From the NCBI GenBank assembly GCA_038503035.1, contig JAVSML010024335.1:396017-460016 (forward strand): a stretch of 64,000 nt of DNA, given 5' to 3'. The DNA comes from Crocodylus rhombifer (Eukaryota; Chordata; Crocodylia; Crocodylidae). This document shows, piece after piece, positions 11,154 through 22,567 of the stretch; position 1 is the stretch's first letter, and each line of letters opens with the position of its first letter. The translations under genes and the position numbers were made by a program. The notes beneath the pieces were generated by a model that was given only the letters and a program-made list of their open reading frames with translations, did no database searches and was not told the DNA's origin.

Positions 11154-11159
11154 AATAAA
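11154..11159 (+). terminator. Polyadenylation signal of the Harbinger Myb-like gene
   Basis: AATAAA is followed by a GT-rich stretch (TGCTTTTGTGAG), downstream of the forward Myb-like remnant and before the convergent transposase 3' end. Its position suits a polyadenylation site. Function is inferred. Confidence 0.4.
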
Positions 11160-11356
11160 GTGCTTTTGTGAGAACTGTCCACCTTGGGCATGGTGCTGGA
11201 GGTGTGCAGTGGGGCTAAGGTTCATGGGTGACTTTCCAGGTGGGCGACAGTAGGGGGTTCAGGAGCAGGGGGTCAGCCAGCATCTCTTGTATCTGGTGAC
11301 CTAGCCTCTTCTGGCAGGTGAGTGGGTCACGCAGCCTGGGGAGGGGGACCCCACCA

Positions 11357-12168
11357 CTATCGCTGCCACTGCAGCTGGTGCTCCCAGTGCCAGGCATCCT
11401 CTGCCTGCTGCTTCTTCTCCTCCCAAGCCTCATGAGACAGCTCCTCCCAGGCCTGGCAGATGGCATGCAGCATGCAGAGTGCAATGATGACCCAGGGAAT
11501 GTTGGCCTCTGCAACCTTGAGTGAGGTGAAAAGTCCCTTATGGCACCCGAAGGTGCACTCCATCAGCATGTGGGTCTGGCACCGGCTCCCGTTGAAGTAT
11601 GCCTGGCTGGGATCCAGCTGGCTGGTGTAGAGGTACATGAGCCGGAGAGGAGTAGGTAGGCAAGGTCTCTGATGAAGAGGGGTGGGACTACCACTGGGCC
11701 CAGCACCCCTGGCACGAAGCACCTGCTCTCCACCAGCTGTGGCAGGGTGGAGTTGCAGAAGACATGGGCATCATGGGTGCTGCCTGCCCAGCCGGTGCTC
11801 ACATTAGTGAAGGTGCTACAGTGGCCAACAATGCCTAGGAGCACAACAAAGTGAAGGTCCCACATGCTATAGTAGAGGTGGTCACCATGGGGCAGGCAGG
11901 TGATGAGGATATAGGTCCTCTCCAGGGCCCCAATGAACTGGGAGAAGTCCAGTGTGCGAAACCCTATCATCACCTCTAGGGGGTTATGCACCCAAAGCAC
12001 AGTGTGCTCCAGCCCATCCTGGAAGGTGTCGCAGACCTCCAGGGCAGCCTCCTCTGTAGTCACCTTGCCCATGCTAAAGAGGTGACTGACATAGTGCAGG
12101 CTGGTACGCATAGCCAGCTTGAGCAGGGAAATAGCAAGCCAGGTTTCCATGCGGAGGGGCAGCCACAT
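11357..12168 (-). pseudogene. PIF/Harbinger (HARBI1-like) DDE transposase remnant
   Basis: Two overlapping reverse frames, 11563-12168 (201 residues) and 11357-11722, together give a DDE_4-type nuclease as found in HARBI1 and Harbinger transposases. The first begins within the helical region (LAISLLKLA, LHYVSHLFSMGK) and continues through the catalytic core. The first acidic site is in GALERTYI (residue 83), where the family has D, so the catalytic Asp has become Glu-Arg. The second is STHDAHVF (Asp133, kept). A frameshift near 11650 moves the protein to the second frame, with LDPSQAYFN and then the third acidic residue in MECTFG. The usual N-terminal part of about 80 residues is missing, because the element end lies only 70 bp upstream. 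It is inactive. It converges on the Myb-like gene, a normal layout for the superfamily. Confidence 0.75.
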
Positions 12169-12237
12169 GGATTTACTCTAGGGTAAATTACTCTAGAGTA
12201 AATGCATCCAGCACCATTTGCATGTGTAGGCCCACCC

Positions 12238-13430
12238 TAATAGATGAAAAAAATCACTAGGTCCCTTGGTAGTTTGTTCTGGTTAATCACCCTCACTAAA
12301 AAAAAAAAATTGCACCTTGTTTCCAGTTGGAATGTGTTTAACTTAAACTTCCAGGTATTGGTTCCTCTTATGCCTTCCTCCACAAAATTAAAAATAAAAC
12401 TGAGGAAATATATCAGCATATTTTTATTATCAGTGATCGCGTAAGAGAGATCTCCTTTTTAAGGAAAAATGTTGACATTATGCGGTTCTGATATATAATT
12501 ATTTTTTAAAATTCTGAACCAACTAGTTTTGAAAGGATGCTTTACAAATCTTACATTCATGGTCCAACAGGCAGACATAGCAAATGCGTATGGTTTTGAC
12601 CAGTAGCCCCCTTCTGTCACACATACATAAGTGTTTGAAAAGCTGTGGCAAAAGTCTATTATGTCAACTACATGCACACTGGATATTAATACTATTATAA
12701 CACCTTTACTGTAAAAGCGTTATTATTTGTTCACAACTTCTGCAGTTCAGTCTTACCCGTTTTGAAAATAATATATATTTTTCCAACTTTAATATAAGAG
12801 ACTATACTGGGAAGTTATTCACAGTTATAAACTAGAATACAATAAGGATACAATTATTCTGGTATAATGATATTATGGCATTCCTATTAATAACCATTTT
12901 TTAAGATTATCATTACTACAGGTTGGTCCAGAAGAAAGGTAATAGTGGACAAATTAATACATAGACTGGAAAGAGATACATAAAATAAATACACCAATAT
13001 AAATAAAAGAGTCAGAAGCCTACTTGTACCTATAAACAAGCTTTAAAGAAAGATATTTTTGCTTGATATTGTGAGAAGACTCTACCTAATGTGTATTTCT
13101 GAAGTAGTGTGAACTGAAAACATTCAATGCAATGCTATAACTGTGCTATAAACCTTATGACGACAATACATTCTGTGTACATGTTGGGGAAATGTATTGT
13201 GTTGGTATTCTCTATACATACACCTCTACAGACCAGATCCTGCCATAAAGAAACTGTGACTTAAAGGAGGGTTTTGCAAAGGTTGCTTAAAGCACTCTGT
13301 TGTATATTTTTGATGCCGATACCATTCTATGCCTCACTGTTCTACACTCTGCAAGGTTAGAGAAGTTTGAAGGCTGCTCTAATTTATGCCAGCCTTTAAT
13401 ACCTCACTAAAAATATAGTTTGGTATTAGT
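12238..13430. other. AT-rich intergenic sequence
   Basis: Very AT-rich with short open frames only. No gene, repeat terminus or RNA gene is recognised here. Confidence 0.4.
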
Positions 13431-13888
13431 GGATGCATCTACATATGCAATTAGCCCGTAGCAATAAACTCGGGCACAGTTTGTGCCAGATATATTGTTC
13501 CTGGGGAGAGAGTTTGCATATGTGCCTGGGACCACGGTACATTGAGCCAGGGCAGAGCATCCCCGGCTGGCAGGGTACCTGCGGAGTCATCATGCCAGCT
13601 CAGGGCTGCTCCACCCTGGCTCAGTGTGCTGTGGAGAGGCTGGCTGGGGCACAAATGTGGTACAGTGCAGGGCTAGCCGGCAGTGGCCAGCTCCAGTGAC
13701 TGTCTACACATGCATTTCTATGCACATAACTTTTCCGCTGTAGGATAGTCGTTGTCCTGGACAGTATTATGTTACAGTAGAGTTAATTAATTTACTGCCC
13801 CCTAGTATAGGTGAATATATAGATAGTGATCCTTTACTGCAGAGGTAATTAGCAGCTCAACAGTAAAGTGCACATGTAGGTGCACCCC
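13431..13888. mobile_element. Chompy-like Harbinger MITE, copy B
   Basis: The ends are inverted: left GGATGCATCTACATATGC, right GCACATGTAGGTGCACCCC. The interior is collinear with the MITE at 4191-4690, and this copy is the better preserved of the two. The termini resemble those of the transposase-bearing element at 4777-12237 (GCATCTACATG), so that superfamily is the likely trans-acting source. There is no coding capacity. Confidence 0.7.
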
Positions 13889-15599
13889 ATGTGATCTAGG
13901 AGCATCCCACTCATGCCGTTTCTTTTTCACTACACTGGCACAGGGGAGAGTGAGGGCACTTAAATTCCTACTTCTGCACTCTGCTCCCTTACTCAGTGGT
14001 GGTCTTTCCAGGGCAAATTAAGATTTGTATATGACCAAGCTGTGCAAACTGTGCAGAGCAAGAAGGCTCTTTAGGAGTTGTTGCCAAGCATTAATATCTG
14101 TATGAATGCACATATCATAGGTGGAAAGAATACAGTTCTAACTGCTGACTTATCTACTAGTCTTCTGATCATTGTGAAAGACCAGGGAGGTGCTAGGAGT
14201 GTAACATACTAAGGGGCTGGCTGTCACATAGCAGTATAATTTGGAGAGACAATTCTGAATGCAGTAAACAATTGCAACTTGGAACAGCTCGTTCTGACGT
14301 GTACAAGAGAAAAGGCTATTCTTGAATTTGCCCTGAGTAAGTTTTAGAAACAATTATTTTATGTAACCATGGTTGAGCCATTAAAGAGTGAACATAGTGT
14401 AATTATATTTGGCATCTTTACTGAGATCATACTATATACTATTTAGTGCTGCACCACTAAAATTCAAGACAGGAATTTTAAAAACTGAGGAAGCTAGAGT
14501 AATTAGAATAACATTGAAGGAAAAAAAGATAGTCAATTAAAATTCATGGAAACCAGCATGGAGGTGGATGGAAAACATTCAGAGTCATAGAAGAATTGTA
14601 AAAGGAAAACCACAACTAAGTAACAAAAGGAAGCTAAAACTTCCAGGAGAAGTATTTTACAGCTAAACAGCTAAGTGCATCATTTTTAGGCTGCCGAATT
14701 ATCTCTTAAAAATAGAAAGACAGCCGCAGTTATTGCAATAGAAACAAACATAAACAATGGCTGAGGAGAAGGTTAAAACTGAAGTACAAATAGCCTAAGA
14801 AGAAATTATTTAAAAACACTGGACTTCAACTGCCTATTAACTTGGTTTTTTAGAGTCTATTAAAAAGAAACAGCTTGCAAGTGAGGCAATTTTCGCATCA
14901 TTGTTTAACCCCAGTAAATATTAGGCAACAGAAATTTGCAGGCAACAAAGTTTGCAACAGAAGTATGGGATAAGCATTGTGAGGATAAGACTTTGTCTGA
15001 AACAGATATAGTAAGAAATATAAAAAAGATCTGATGGAACAAGAGAATAAGCTAAATTTAAATAAATCACTATTTCATTCATTCGTTTATTTAAAACTCT
15101 TGGATGAACTTGAAGTTGGTGAGCTTTGGCATGAGGCAAAATAATTGAGATGCTCACTGAAGGCAAAATTGTAAACTTTGTACTGAGTTCAAAATCATGG
15201 GAATGAAACAGAAGATATTTTCAAGATAAATTGTGCACATTTAATCTGTTAGAATTCATTGAAGAGTTGACAACATAGTGGCAAAACAGAACTGGTAGAT
15301 TTAAACTGTTTGCAATTTCTTAAGGATTTAGATAAATAGGTTTTATGGAAGATTGCAAAGAAAACTTAGCAAACATGAATTGAGAAGTTAAGCCCCATCT
15401 TGAATTCAGTTTAAATAAGTTAATAGCAAAGACTAGGTATCCTAGACTGACCAGTTTTGAACATATTGATAAATTGTGAGCTCTCTGAGGGCCTAATACA
15501 AAGTTAGACCTAGCAACTGATATATAATTACATTTGTTATTAATAATCTGGAAATGGGATTGATGTTTTGAATTTTGACAAAAGCACATTAGTATTGAA
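13889..15599. other. AT-rich intergenic sequence
   Basis: I recognise no coding sequence or repeat structure in these 1.7 kb. Open frames are short and AT-driven. Confidence 0.4.
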
Positions 15600-16150
15600 G
15601 TTAGTCAATGCTAGAGCAGCTCCTGAGCAACATGGGGTTGGAAGTGACTTCTTGTATCATTGTGTAGCACTCCCTGCTATTGCAGTCAAGCACAATATAT
15701 AATCCTTGGCATAAACTGATGAAGCTGCGTCTTAAAACCAATTAATTTTGTTCCCCAACTACTTTTGCTAGAAAGCTACTCTAGCTCCTCACTGCTCTAA
15801 TGATTAGAAACTTTCTAATTTCGAACTTGAATTTTTCATGATACCCATTTGTTCTGTGCCAACAAGACTCTTTAGCTTAAATAGTCCTTCTTCTCTGGCT
15901 TTACCGTCCACACAATATCTTTACAGAGAGCCTCACCTGGTATTCCCTAAGATTACATTTTCCATTTCATGGTCTCATCATATCGGTGGCTCATAGATGT
16001 CCTATGATCAGATAATATACCCAGGTTTTTTCTCCTCGTTTCTCATTTCCGGTGATGAGAGTCCCTGGCCAAAAGAAGTAGTTCTGTGCTGGAATGCCTG
16101 AATCTGCACTTTGTACTATTGAATTTCATGCCAAGACAAGTATTGTTCCT
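15600..16150 (-). mobile_element. Ancient CR1/L3-like LINE fragment
   Basis: The forward strand reads as the antisense of an old CR1-type 3' region: 'ggaagtgacttcttgtatca', then 'gctagaaagctactctagct', then 'cacaatatctttacagagag', 'ggctcatagatgtcct' and 'tgcactttgtactattgaat', in the order seen in old amniote CR1/L3 copies. The coding frame has decayed completely. Family placement comes from remembered pattern, not an alignment. Confidence 0.5.
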
Positions 16151-17887
16151 ATATTGCAAATGGGGTAAGAGGTTGTACAAGGTTACTTCTGGGAGAGCTT
16201 GGAACAGATCCCAGGATTCTAATATAGTGGCACTGAAGTCTCATACATATTGGCTGTATCACCTTTTAAGAATGAATACATCTATGTGATTGGCTGGACT
16301 ATAAACAACTATTAGACCATATTCCCCTTCAGTGCTAGCTGTTTAACGCAAAATTATTCGTTCAAAACATTTTCACCTGTAGTTATATTAGCCATGCTGT
16401 GAACCTATCAGGCCTGGGTCCCAGGCTCTGATGATGATCCATCGAGTTTTAAGAGAAGGTAAATACAGGTACCCAAATGGAATTTCTATTATTTTGGTTT
16501 GCTGCTTTACAAAATTCAAACCTAAAAAAAATTATTAAACTATTTTTTAAATGGTGTAAAAGCATGGACATCTTCTAAAATCAAGTACTCAGAGGTTAGG
16601 AATTCCAAAAATTAAGGCTAACCGAGCAGTATTAATTTGCTCTTCTTTTGCATACAATTTTAATTGTATGATGAGAATTTTTTTCCAACAGAACACTACC
16701 TCATTCACTAACCTCTCTCCACAGTTCACATGACAGAGGTTTATAAGAAAAGCAAGGATGTTCTTTTTGTTTAAGGCACTGAACTGGGACCCAGGAGAGA
16801 TTTCCTATAAGAATGAGGTCCACAGAGACCTAATTAAGTTTCATAGGCAGGCTCAATGTTTTTTCTTGCTAACTTTTTAGTGCTTAACTTTGTAATTTTA
16901 ACAGTTCTAATACAATTTTTAAAATAATATTATTACGGTGTAGTATTATCAGTATAAATGATCTCCAATGCGCAGAGGAACAATCAGAGCCCTACTGATT
17001 TGCACAAGGATCTATAGAGAGTTAGTATCAGAACAGGGAGTTCACACTTTTCTCCCTTGTGCTTCTTGATTCTGTTTCTCATATGCAAGATTAAATTACA
17101 GATTTAAATTTCACATTCAATTCCAAATTTAGGGTTTCTTCTTAAACACCTAAAATTGGCCATTGCAATAGATGGATCACTGATCTATACAGATTTGTTT
17201 ATTGCCTTGTTAACTTCAGAATAAGTATAAAATTCAATTTTTTGAGGTAATTTCTGTCCAAATGCCATAGACTGGGAAATGATGATAGTCTGGTTTACTT
17301 TTGGGTCCACATGTTCATAATGACATAAGGACATACTGTATGTAATGTTTCCTAGGTATGGCAGATGCTTAAACTAACACTTGTAAAGTGGGCCAGAAAG
17401 AGGCCTGTGTGTTACTGAAAACTCACTGAAGCTCTGTTTTCAAGTGTGACCCAAGTAGAGCATAGGCCTTTGTTTCCCTTTTGCAGGGTGCTTCTATACT
17501 GCACTAACTGTTGGGTAAGGCACAGCTACCCAAGCTACCTTTAAACTAGGTAGTTGAAATACCAGCCGCATCCCAGCCATGGCAATGTGGATCTCAACAC
17601 AGAGTAATTTACCCTACCTCTTGAGCGGATTTGTGGCATGTACTGAGCTCTATGCTGCCACATATAGATTGCTGCAAGTACTTCCACTACCGGGTCCAAA
17701 GTTAGTTCAGGTACATTTATATGATCTCTCAGGGTATAGACAGGCTTCAATTTTAGTGCTACAGAGTATCTTGTCATGCTGTAGCACTATAAGAATGTAG
17801 TGCTATGACAGTGTACAGGCATTTCAACCCCTGACTAGAGAACTACAAAGTCACTGCCCAGGTGAGCTCTCCAACCAGGGGCACCAT
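16151..17887. other. AT-rich sequence with a possible DNA-transposon fragment
   Basis: No gene is visible. The part at 17488-17815 is less AT-rich and contains repeated 'agtgctacag/gtagcactat' motifs around 17755-17800 that could fold into a hairpin; it may be a MITE remnant, but I find no clear termini. Confidence 0.3.
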
Positions 17888-19008
17888 GATCACCTCTTGG
17901 CCAAACTGCCCAGTTGTGGCCTTGGCTCCACCACGATCCACTGGCTGGGAAATTGGCTTCGTGGTCAGACCCAGAGGGTTGTGATTGATGGCAGTCACTC
18001 ATCATGGTGCCCTGTGACCAGTGGGGTCCCTCAAGGCTCTGTCCTGGGACCCATACTGTTCAACATCTTCATTAATGATGTGGACACTGGAGTCAGGAGT
18101 GGACTGGCCAAGTTTGCCGATGACACCAAACTTTGGGGCAAAGCATCCACGCCAGAAGATAGGCGGGTGATCCAGGCTGACCTGGACAAGCTCAGCAAAT
18201 GGGCAGATGAGAACCTCATGGTGTTTAACACCGAAAAATGCAAGGTTCTCCACCTTGGGAGGAAAAACCTGCAGCACCCTTATAGGCTCGGCAGTGCTAC
18301 ATTGGTTAGCACTAGAGAAGAAAAAGACTTGGGGGTCATCATTGACCACAAGATGAACATGAGCCTCCAATGCAATGCTGCGGCTAGTAAAACGACTAAA
18401 ATGCTGGCGTGCATCCATAGATGCTTCTCGAGCAAATCCTGGGACGTCATTCTCCCCTTGTACTCGGCCTTGGTGAGGCCACAGCTGGAGTATTGCGTCC
18501 AGTTTTGGGCTCCACAATTCAAAAAGGATGTGGAGAAGCTTGAGAGAGTCCAGAGGAGAGCCACGCGCATGATCAGAGGTCAGGAAAACAGATCTTACGA
18601 TGACAGGCTGAGAGCCATGGGACTCTTTAGCCTGGAAAAGCGCAGGCTCATGGGTGATCTGATGGCCACCTATAAGTTTATCAGGGGTGACCACCAGGAT
18701 CTGGGGGAACGTCTGTTCACCAGAGCGCCCCAAGGGATGACGAGGTCGAACGGTCACAAACTCCCGCAAGACCGTTTCAGGCTGAACATAAGGAAGAATT
18801 TCTTTACTGTCCAAGCCCCCAAGGCCTGGAACAGTCTGCCAGCGGAGGTGGTTCAAGCACCTACATTGAACACCTTCAAGAGTAAATTGGATGCTTATCT
18901 TGCTGGGATCCTATGACCCCAGCTGACTTCCTGCCCTTTGGGCAGGGGGCTGGACTTGATGATCTCCCGAGGTCCCTTCCAGCCCTAATGTTTATAATGT
19001 CTATGAAA
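17888..19008 (+). mobile_element. CR1 LINE, 5'-truncated, with 339-residue open RT frame
   Basis: This forward CR1 is truncated in the middle of the RT domain and runs to the true 3' end. The open frame 17897-18916 has motif B ([20 protein letters not shown], residues 42-61), an intact catalytic FADDTKLWG (73-81), LGRKNLQHPYRLG, the thumb/connection region (ILPLYSALVRPQLEYCVQFW), and the C-terminal FRLNIRKNFFTVQAPKAWNSLPAEVV. After the stop comes the CR1 3' UTR 'gatctcccgaggtcccttcc' and a tail of TATAATGTCTATGA repeats. The frame has no internal stop over about 1 kb, unlike the other CR1s here, so this is one of the younger insertions. The endonuclease and N-terminal RT are absent, so it cannot move on its own. 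Confidence 0.92.
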
Positions 19009-19637
19009 ATAGGGAGCTACTTCTTGGATCCTCTCACTGTAGGGGAGCCCAGTAATTCAAAACCTGCCCTCTCCCCTGGGAGGGAAGGGGCTATGGTGTC
19101 AATTGTCATCTGGCAGCTGTTGAAAAGCAGCAACTGAAAAAGAGATCCTCTGCCCTGGATTTAGGGACAATGAGAATTGCTTTCTGCTAGTTCTGGCAGC
19201 TACACTACCGGAGCACCAGCTCTTTACCAGGGATCCTGAAGTGGTGACAGGAATTCCCTCAACATAATTCTAACCCAACCATTACCACCACCACCATCCC
19301 AAGTGCCAAACCACTCTATCCCCTCCCCCCACCTGTTCAAGCACTGGCAGGAAGCCTTCCCTCCCCACCCCACACACACATATCTTGCTCAGTGCTGGGA
19401 AAAGCTGACACTGCTTAAGTGGTGGTGCCAGCAGATTCCTACTGTGGCTCTCTAGTAACTTGTTGCTGGAGTTAAGGGCCACAACCACATGAGTGAACAC
19501 CTGTCTGTTTCAGCGTCTCAGAGCCATATGAGATGCTGCAAGAGGCACACCACAAATGACAAAATGTTCCCTGCACTGCAACTATGGAGTGCAGACTCTA
19601 AGTTTGAGACCAAGGAAACCTGATATCAAAAGACAAC
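19009..19637. other. Sequence without recognised genes
   Basis: Mixed composition with a C-rich tract at 19320-19370. I see no gene or repeat boundary. Confidence 0.35.
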
Positions 19638-21360
19638 ATGTCAGAAAAAATCAGCACAGGGTGCACTCCTGGAGCATGCCCCAAAACAACTGTAGGTTGG
19701 GTTCTCCAAACAGACAGTCTAGCACCTGGCCAGAGTATCCCTATGTCTGATACATGCCCCTGCTGCTCCAGCATGCTGCCTGAGCATGATGGAGGAAATG
19801 GAAGCAGGGAACAGCTGGCACAGTGGCTAGGAGCTGGCTGGGAACCAGGCTCTGTCCCTGGTAAGCAGGGACATGGGGTGGGGGAGAACGTGTGGGGGTT
19901 GGGGAGACTGTGGGGGTGGAAGTACTGTGTGAGGGTGTGTGTCCCCCACCATGGCACACAGTCCCAACTACTGACAGCAGCAACCAACAGCGGCGGGTCC
20001 TTGGGGCACTCATGACCTGCTGCAGGCAGAGCCCCCAGGCACATGGAGGTAGGAGCTGGGCCAGCCCAACAGTGCACGGTTCCTGCCTGCAGTGCTGGGA
20101 GCTCCAGGTGGCAGCAGGAGTCAGCCTGGTACTGCTTAAAGGTGCACAGCAGTGGCTGAGCCTGCTCCATGTGCCACATGTATCCCCTGGGACTCAGGTG
20201 GTGCCATGTGCCATCAGGGCCTCTGCCTGCAGTGGGCCATGAACACCCTGAGGGCCAACTGCTAGCTGCTGCTGCCAGCACTGGTGGCTGTGTGCTGTGG
20301 GGGGTGGGAAGCAGGAATAGATGGGATGGCATGTGGCAGCCCCCCCTCACAGACTCCCCCCACAATCCACCCACAAACCCCACACTGCCCCATATACCCT
20401 CTCATAAACCCCACCCTCAACCCCCCAATCCATCCACAAACCACACACCCCCACCCACAACCCCCACAACCCTCCCACCCCCCAAGCCCCACACCCACTC
20501 CTATACCCACCCACAAACAGCCCCCTACTTCCCTCTCCACCCCTTGAAACCCCATATTCCTCCCACAAATCTCATACCCTACATGCCCAGCTGCCAGATG
20601 AGATGGGATGTGCTGGTAGGAGCTGCAGCTGCAGGAAAAACTGCCATACTACAGCCCTGCCCCCTGCTTGCACCAGTGCTGAAGCATATGGCTCTAGCCT
20701 GGGGGTGCTCCTGGTCTCAGGAACCTCTTGGGAGCTGTGATGGGCTGGGAGAAGGGGTGGAGGTGGCAGCAAGGGTTGGTGATGGGTGGGGGGGAGAGGA
20801 TTGAAGTGGCAGCAGGGTCTATGGGTGTATGTGATGGGCCAGGGGTGGCAGCAGGGGTATGTAAGAGAGACAGAGATGGGGGTGGCAGATGAGGGAAGCG
20901 CTCCAGGTAGGAGAGGCTACCAGAGCCAGGATGCAAAAAGCAGCCTCTGTAGGGGGGAGGCCAGTCTCAGATGGAAGGGTCTTGCCCAGCCCAGTCTTCG
21001 AGCACCAGTTGAGGGCTTCCCAGGAACAGCACGGGGATCACTGGGACCTGGGCACTGGTGGAGGGAGCAGAACAGTAAGGGCTGGCACTGTTTGGAGCCA
21101 CAAAGCAGCAGGCGGTACAGCTGCAGCTGGACACGTCTTGGTGCTGGGACCAATGTCTTGGTATGGCTGGGAGGAAGCAAGTGCGGGGCAGGCAGGGCCT
21201 GTGGATCAGGAGGGAGGGGCAATGGCAGGGCTGTGGGTTGGGAGTGAGGGGCAAGGACCAGGTCAGGGCATATCAGCGCTTCTCAGCATCACAAAGCAGT
21301 TGCAGGTCCAGCTGCAGCTGTCCCAACATCCTGGTGAGTGAAGGGGGCAGAGACAGCTCT
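19638..21360. repeat. GC-rich low-complexity repeat block
   Basis: This 1.7-kb island is strongly skewed. At 19873-19925 G-runs dominate (GGGGTGGGGG, GGGGGTTGGGG), a possible G-quadruplex. At 20338-20580 the forward strand is almost free of G and is built of degenerate CCCCACCCACAAA-type units. At 20740-20890 'ggtggcagcagggg'-type units recur. Long open frames on both strands (for example 19598-20383 reverse, 261 residues) are Pro/Ser/Thr-rich with no domain and are best explained by composition. It could be the interior of a large non-autonomous transposon. Confidence 0.45.
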
Positions 21361-21504
21361 GATTTTTCTATGATAAAAAAACCAAAAGCAAATGCCAAAA
21401 TGTATAGATATTTAGAATCAATTTTATTACGATGATGGAGGCACTGGTAAGCTTCCAAATGGCTTTAAAATGGTAAATATATCAATAAAACATTGCCCAA
21501 CTAA

Positions 21505-21521
21505 TCTCTCTCTCTCTCTCT
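21505..21521. repeat. (TC)n microsatellite
   Basis: About eight TC units in a short simple repeat. Confidence 0.9.
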
Positions 21522-21639
21522 GTACATACACAGATGTAGAGGTATTTCATTTTAATTGTGGAAGAACACCAATTTGGGGTATTTTAATGAGAGAATTTGG
21601 GTTTCTCTCATCAGAGTATTTCCAATTTTAAAGGAGGGA

Positions 21640-22562
21640 ACACCAGGATTGCTGCTGGTGAGACAAGTGGCAGGACCCAGGCAGAGGAGCCTGCCTAGGG
21701 CCAGGACCAGACCCAGGCCCAGGGCCAGGGACCCAGAGGGAGGTCAAGTTAGGTGTCTGACATCCTGGCCATTTGGCGCCAGGAGAACACACATTGACAG
21801 TTCAAAGTGGGCCACTGAACCAAGCACGTCTTCCAGGCAAGAGCTGCCAAGATGGAAGAACAGGGGCACCAGAAGACACGAGAGCAGTGCTGCATGAAGG
21901 CCAACTATGCAGCCATGGCCCATCAGCAGTTGGCCCAGAGGTACAGGTGACTCTGCTGTTGTGCTCATATCACAACTTACGCAGCTGTGCAGTCTCTGTC
22001 CACATTTGGCAGGCATGCAGCCATGGGGCTGCAAGTTCAAGGGATGGATGCCGTTGCAGATGGTAGCAGGTTACAGCCAGGCAGCAGCCACCAAAGCCAG
22101 ACTGCTGAAGTGGGTAAAGGGTTTAGGGGCAACTCTAGGTTAGGGCTGCTTCAGCAGTCCAGCTGGCGCAAGGGACTAGTGTCCCAAATACCACCTGGCT
22201 GGGCCTCAGAAGCTCCTGAGGGCAAGCAGCCCTGATCTACTCATCAGGGCAGCTTTTTATACTGCTGGGCCCAGCACAGGTGCTGGTCCCAGCCTCTAGC
22301 TCCCCCTGGCTGAAAATCCAGGAGCAGGTGGGTAGGGTCAGGTTGTTCCAAGTGACATAATTTACCTCATACCAAAGTGCATGTTCAGGTATGTGTGCTG
22401 AAGCACAAAATCTCCAGCACAAATTTGTGCCCCTGCTACTTGAGCTGCTGCAAGAGCATGTGCCTGCAGGTGTGGACATGCCTAAGGAGTCAGCTGTTCT
22501 CCTTCCCTCTTCCTTGGAGGTGGGGGGGGAGCAGAGAGCTGTGGGATACTGTGAGCCCAAGT
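21640..22562 (+). mobile_element. Harbinger-type repeat with Myb/SANT-like fragment, copy 1
   Basis: This region aligns along several hundred bases with 38955-39600, so it is an interspersed repeat. Shared blocks include 'ctgcttcagcagtccagctg', 'gggcagctttt' and 'ctccccctggctg'. Read from 21753 to about 21950, it encodes VSDILAIWRQENTH, stop, QFKVGH, then MEEQGHQKTREQCCMKANYA. The conserved W and the G-H-x-x-T-x-x-Q-C-x-x-K helix are those of trihelix/Myb-SANT-like proteins carried by Harbinger elements. Two in-frame stops make it dead. A solo LTR sits immediately downstream. Confidence 0.6.
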
Positions 22563-22567
22563 GACAC

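Larger units (their letters stand above)
4777..12237. mobile_element. Composite PIF/Harbinger DNA transposon (decayed, with nested insertions)
   Basis: The left end GAGTGCATCTACATG and the reverse complement of the right end (GGGTGGGCCTACACATG) are similar inverted termini. TAA lies immediately outside both, at 4774-4776 and 12238-12240, matching the 3-bp TWA target duplication of PIF/Harbinger. The interior carries the two genes expected for this superfamily: a forward Myb/SANT-like remnant (5.5-10.6 kb) and a reverse DDE transposase remnant (11.36-12.17 kb), arranged convergently. Subtracting the nested CR1 and LTR leaves about 4.5 kb, reasonable for a full element. Subterminal palindromes ('tagatgtttactaagcag' and its partner) occupy 4790-4970. 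Alternatively, 4777-4975 could be a separate small MITE and the rest another element. Confidence 0.6.

Noticed and set aside
18002..18856. 284-residue reverse frame
   Set aside because: It is the antisense shadow of the CR1 RT frame at 17897-18916.
19598..20383. 261-residue reverse open frame
   Set aside because: The frame is Pro/Ser/Cys-rich and lies in a skewed GC-rich low-complexity block, with equally long frames overlapping it on the other strand. It has no domain.
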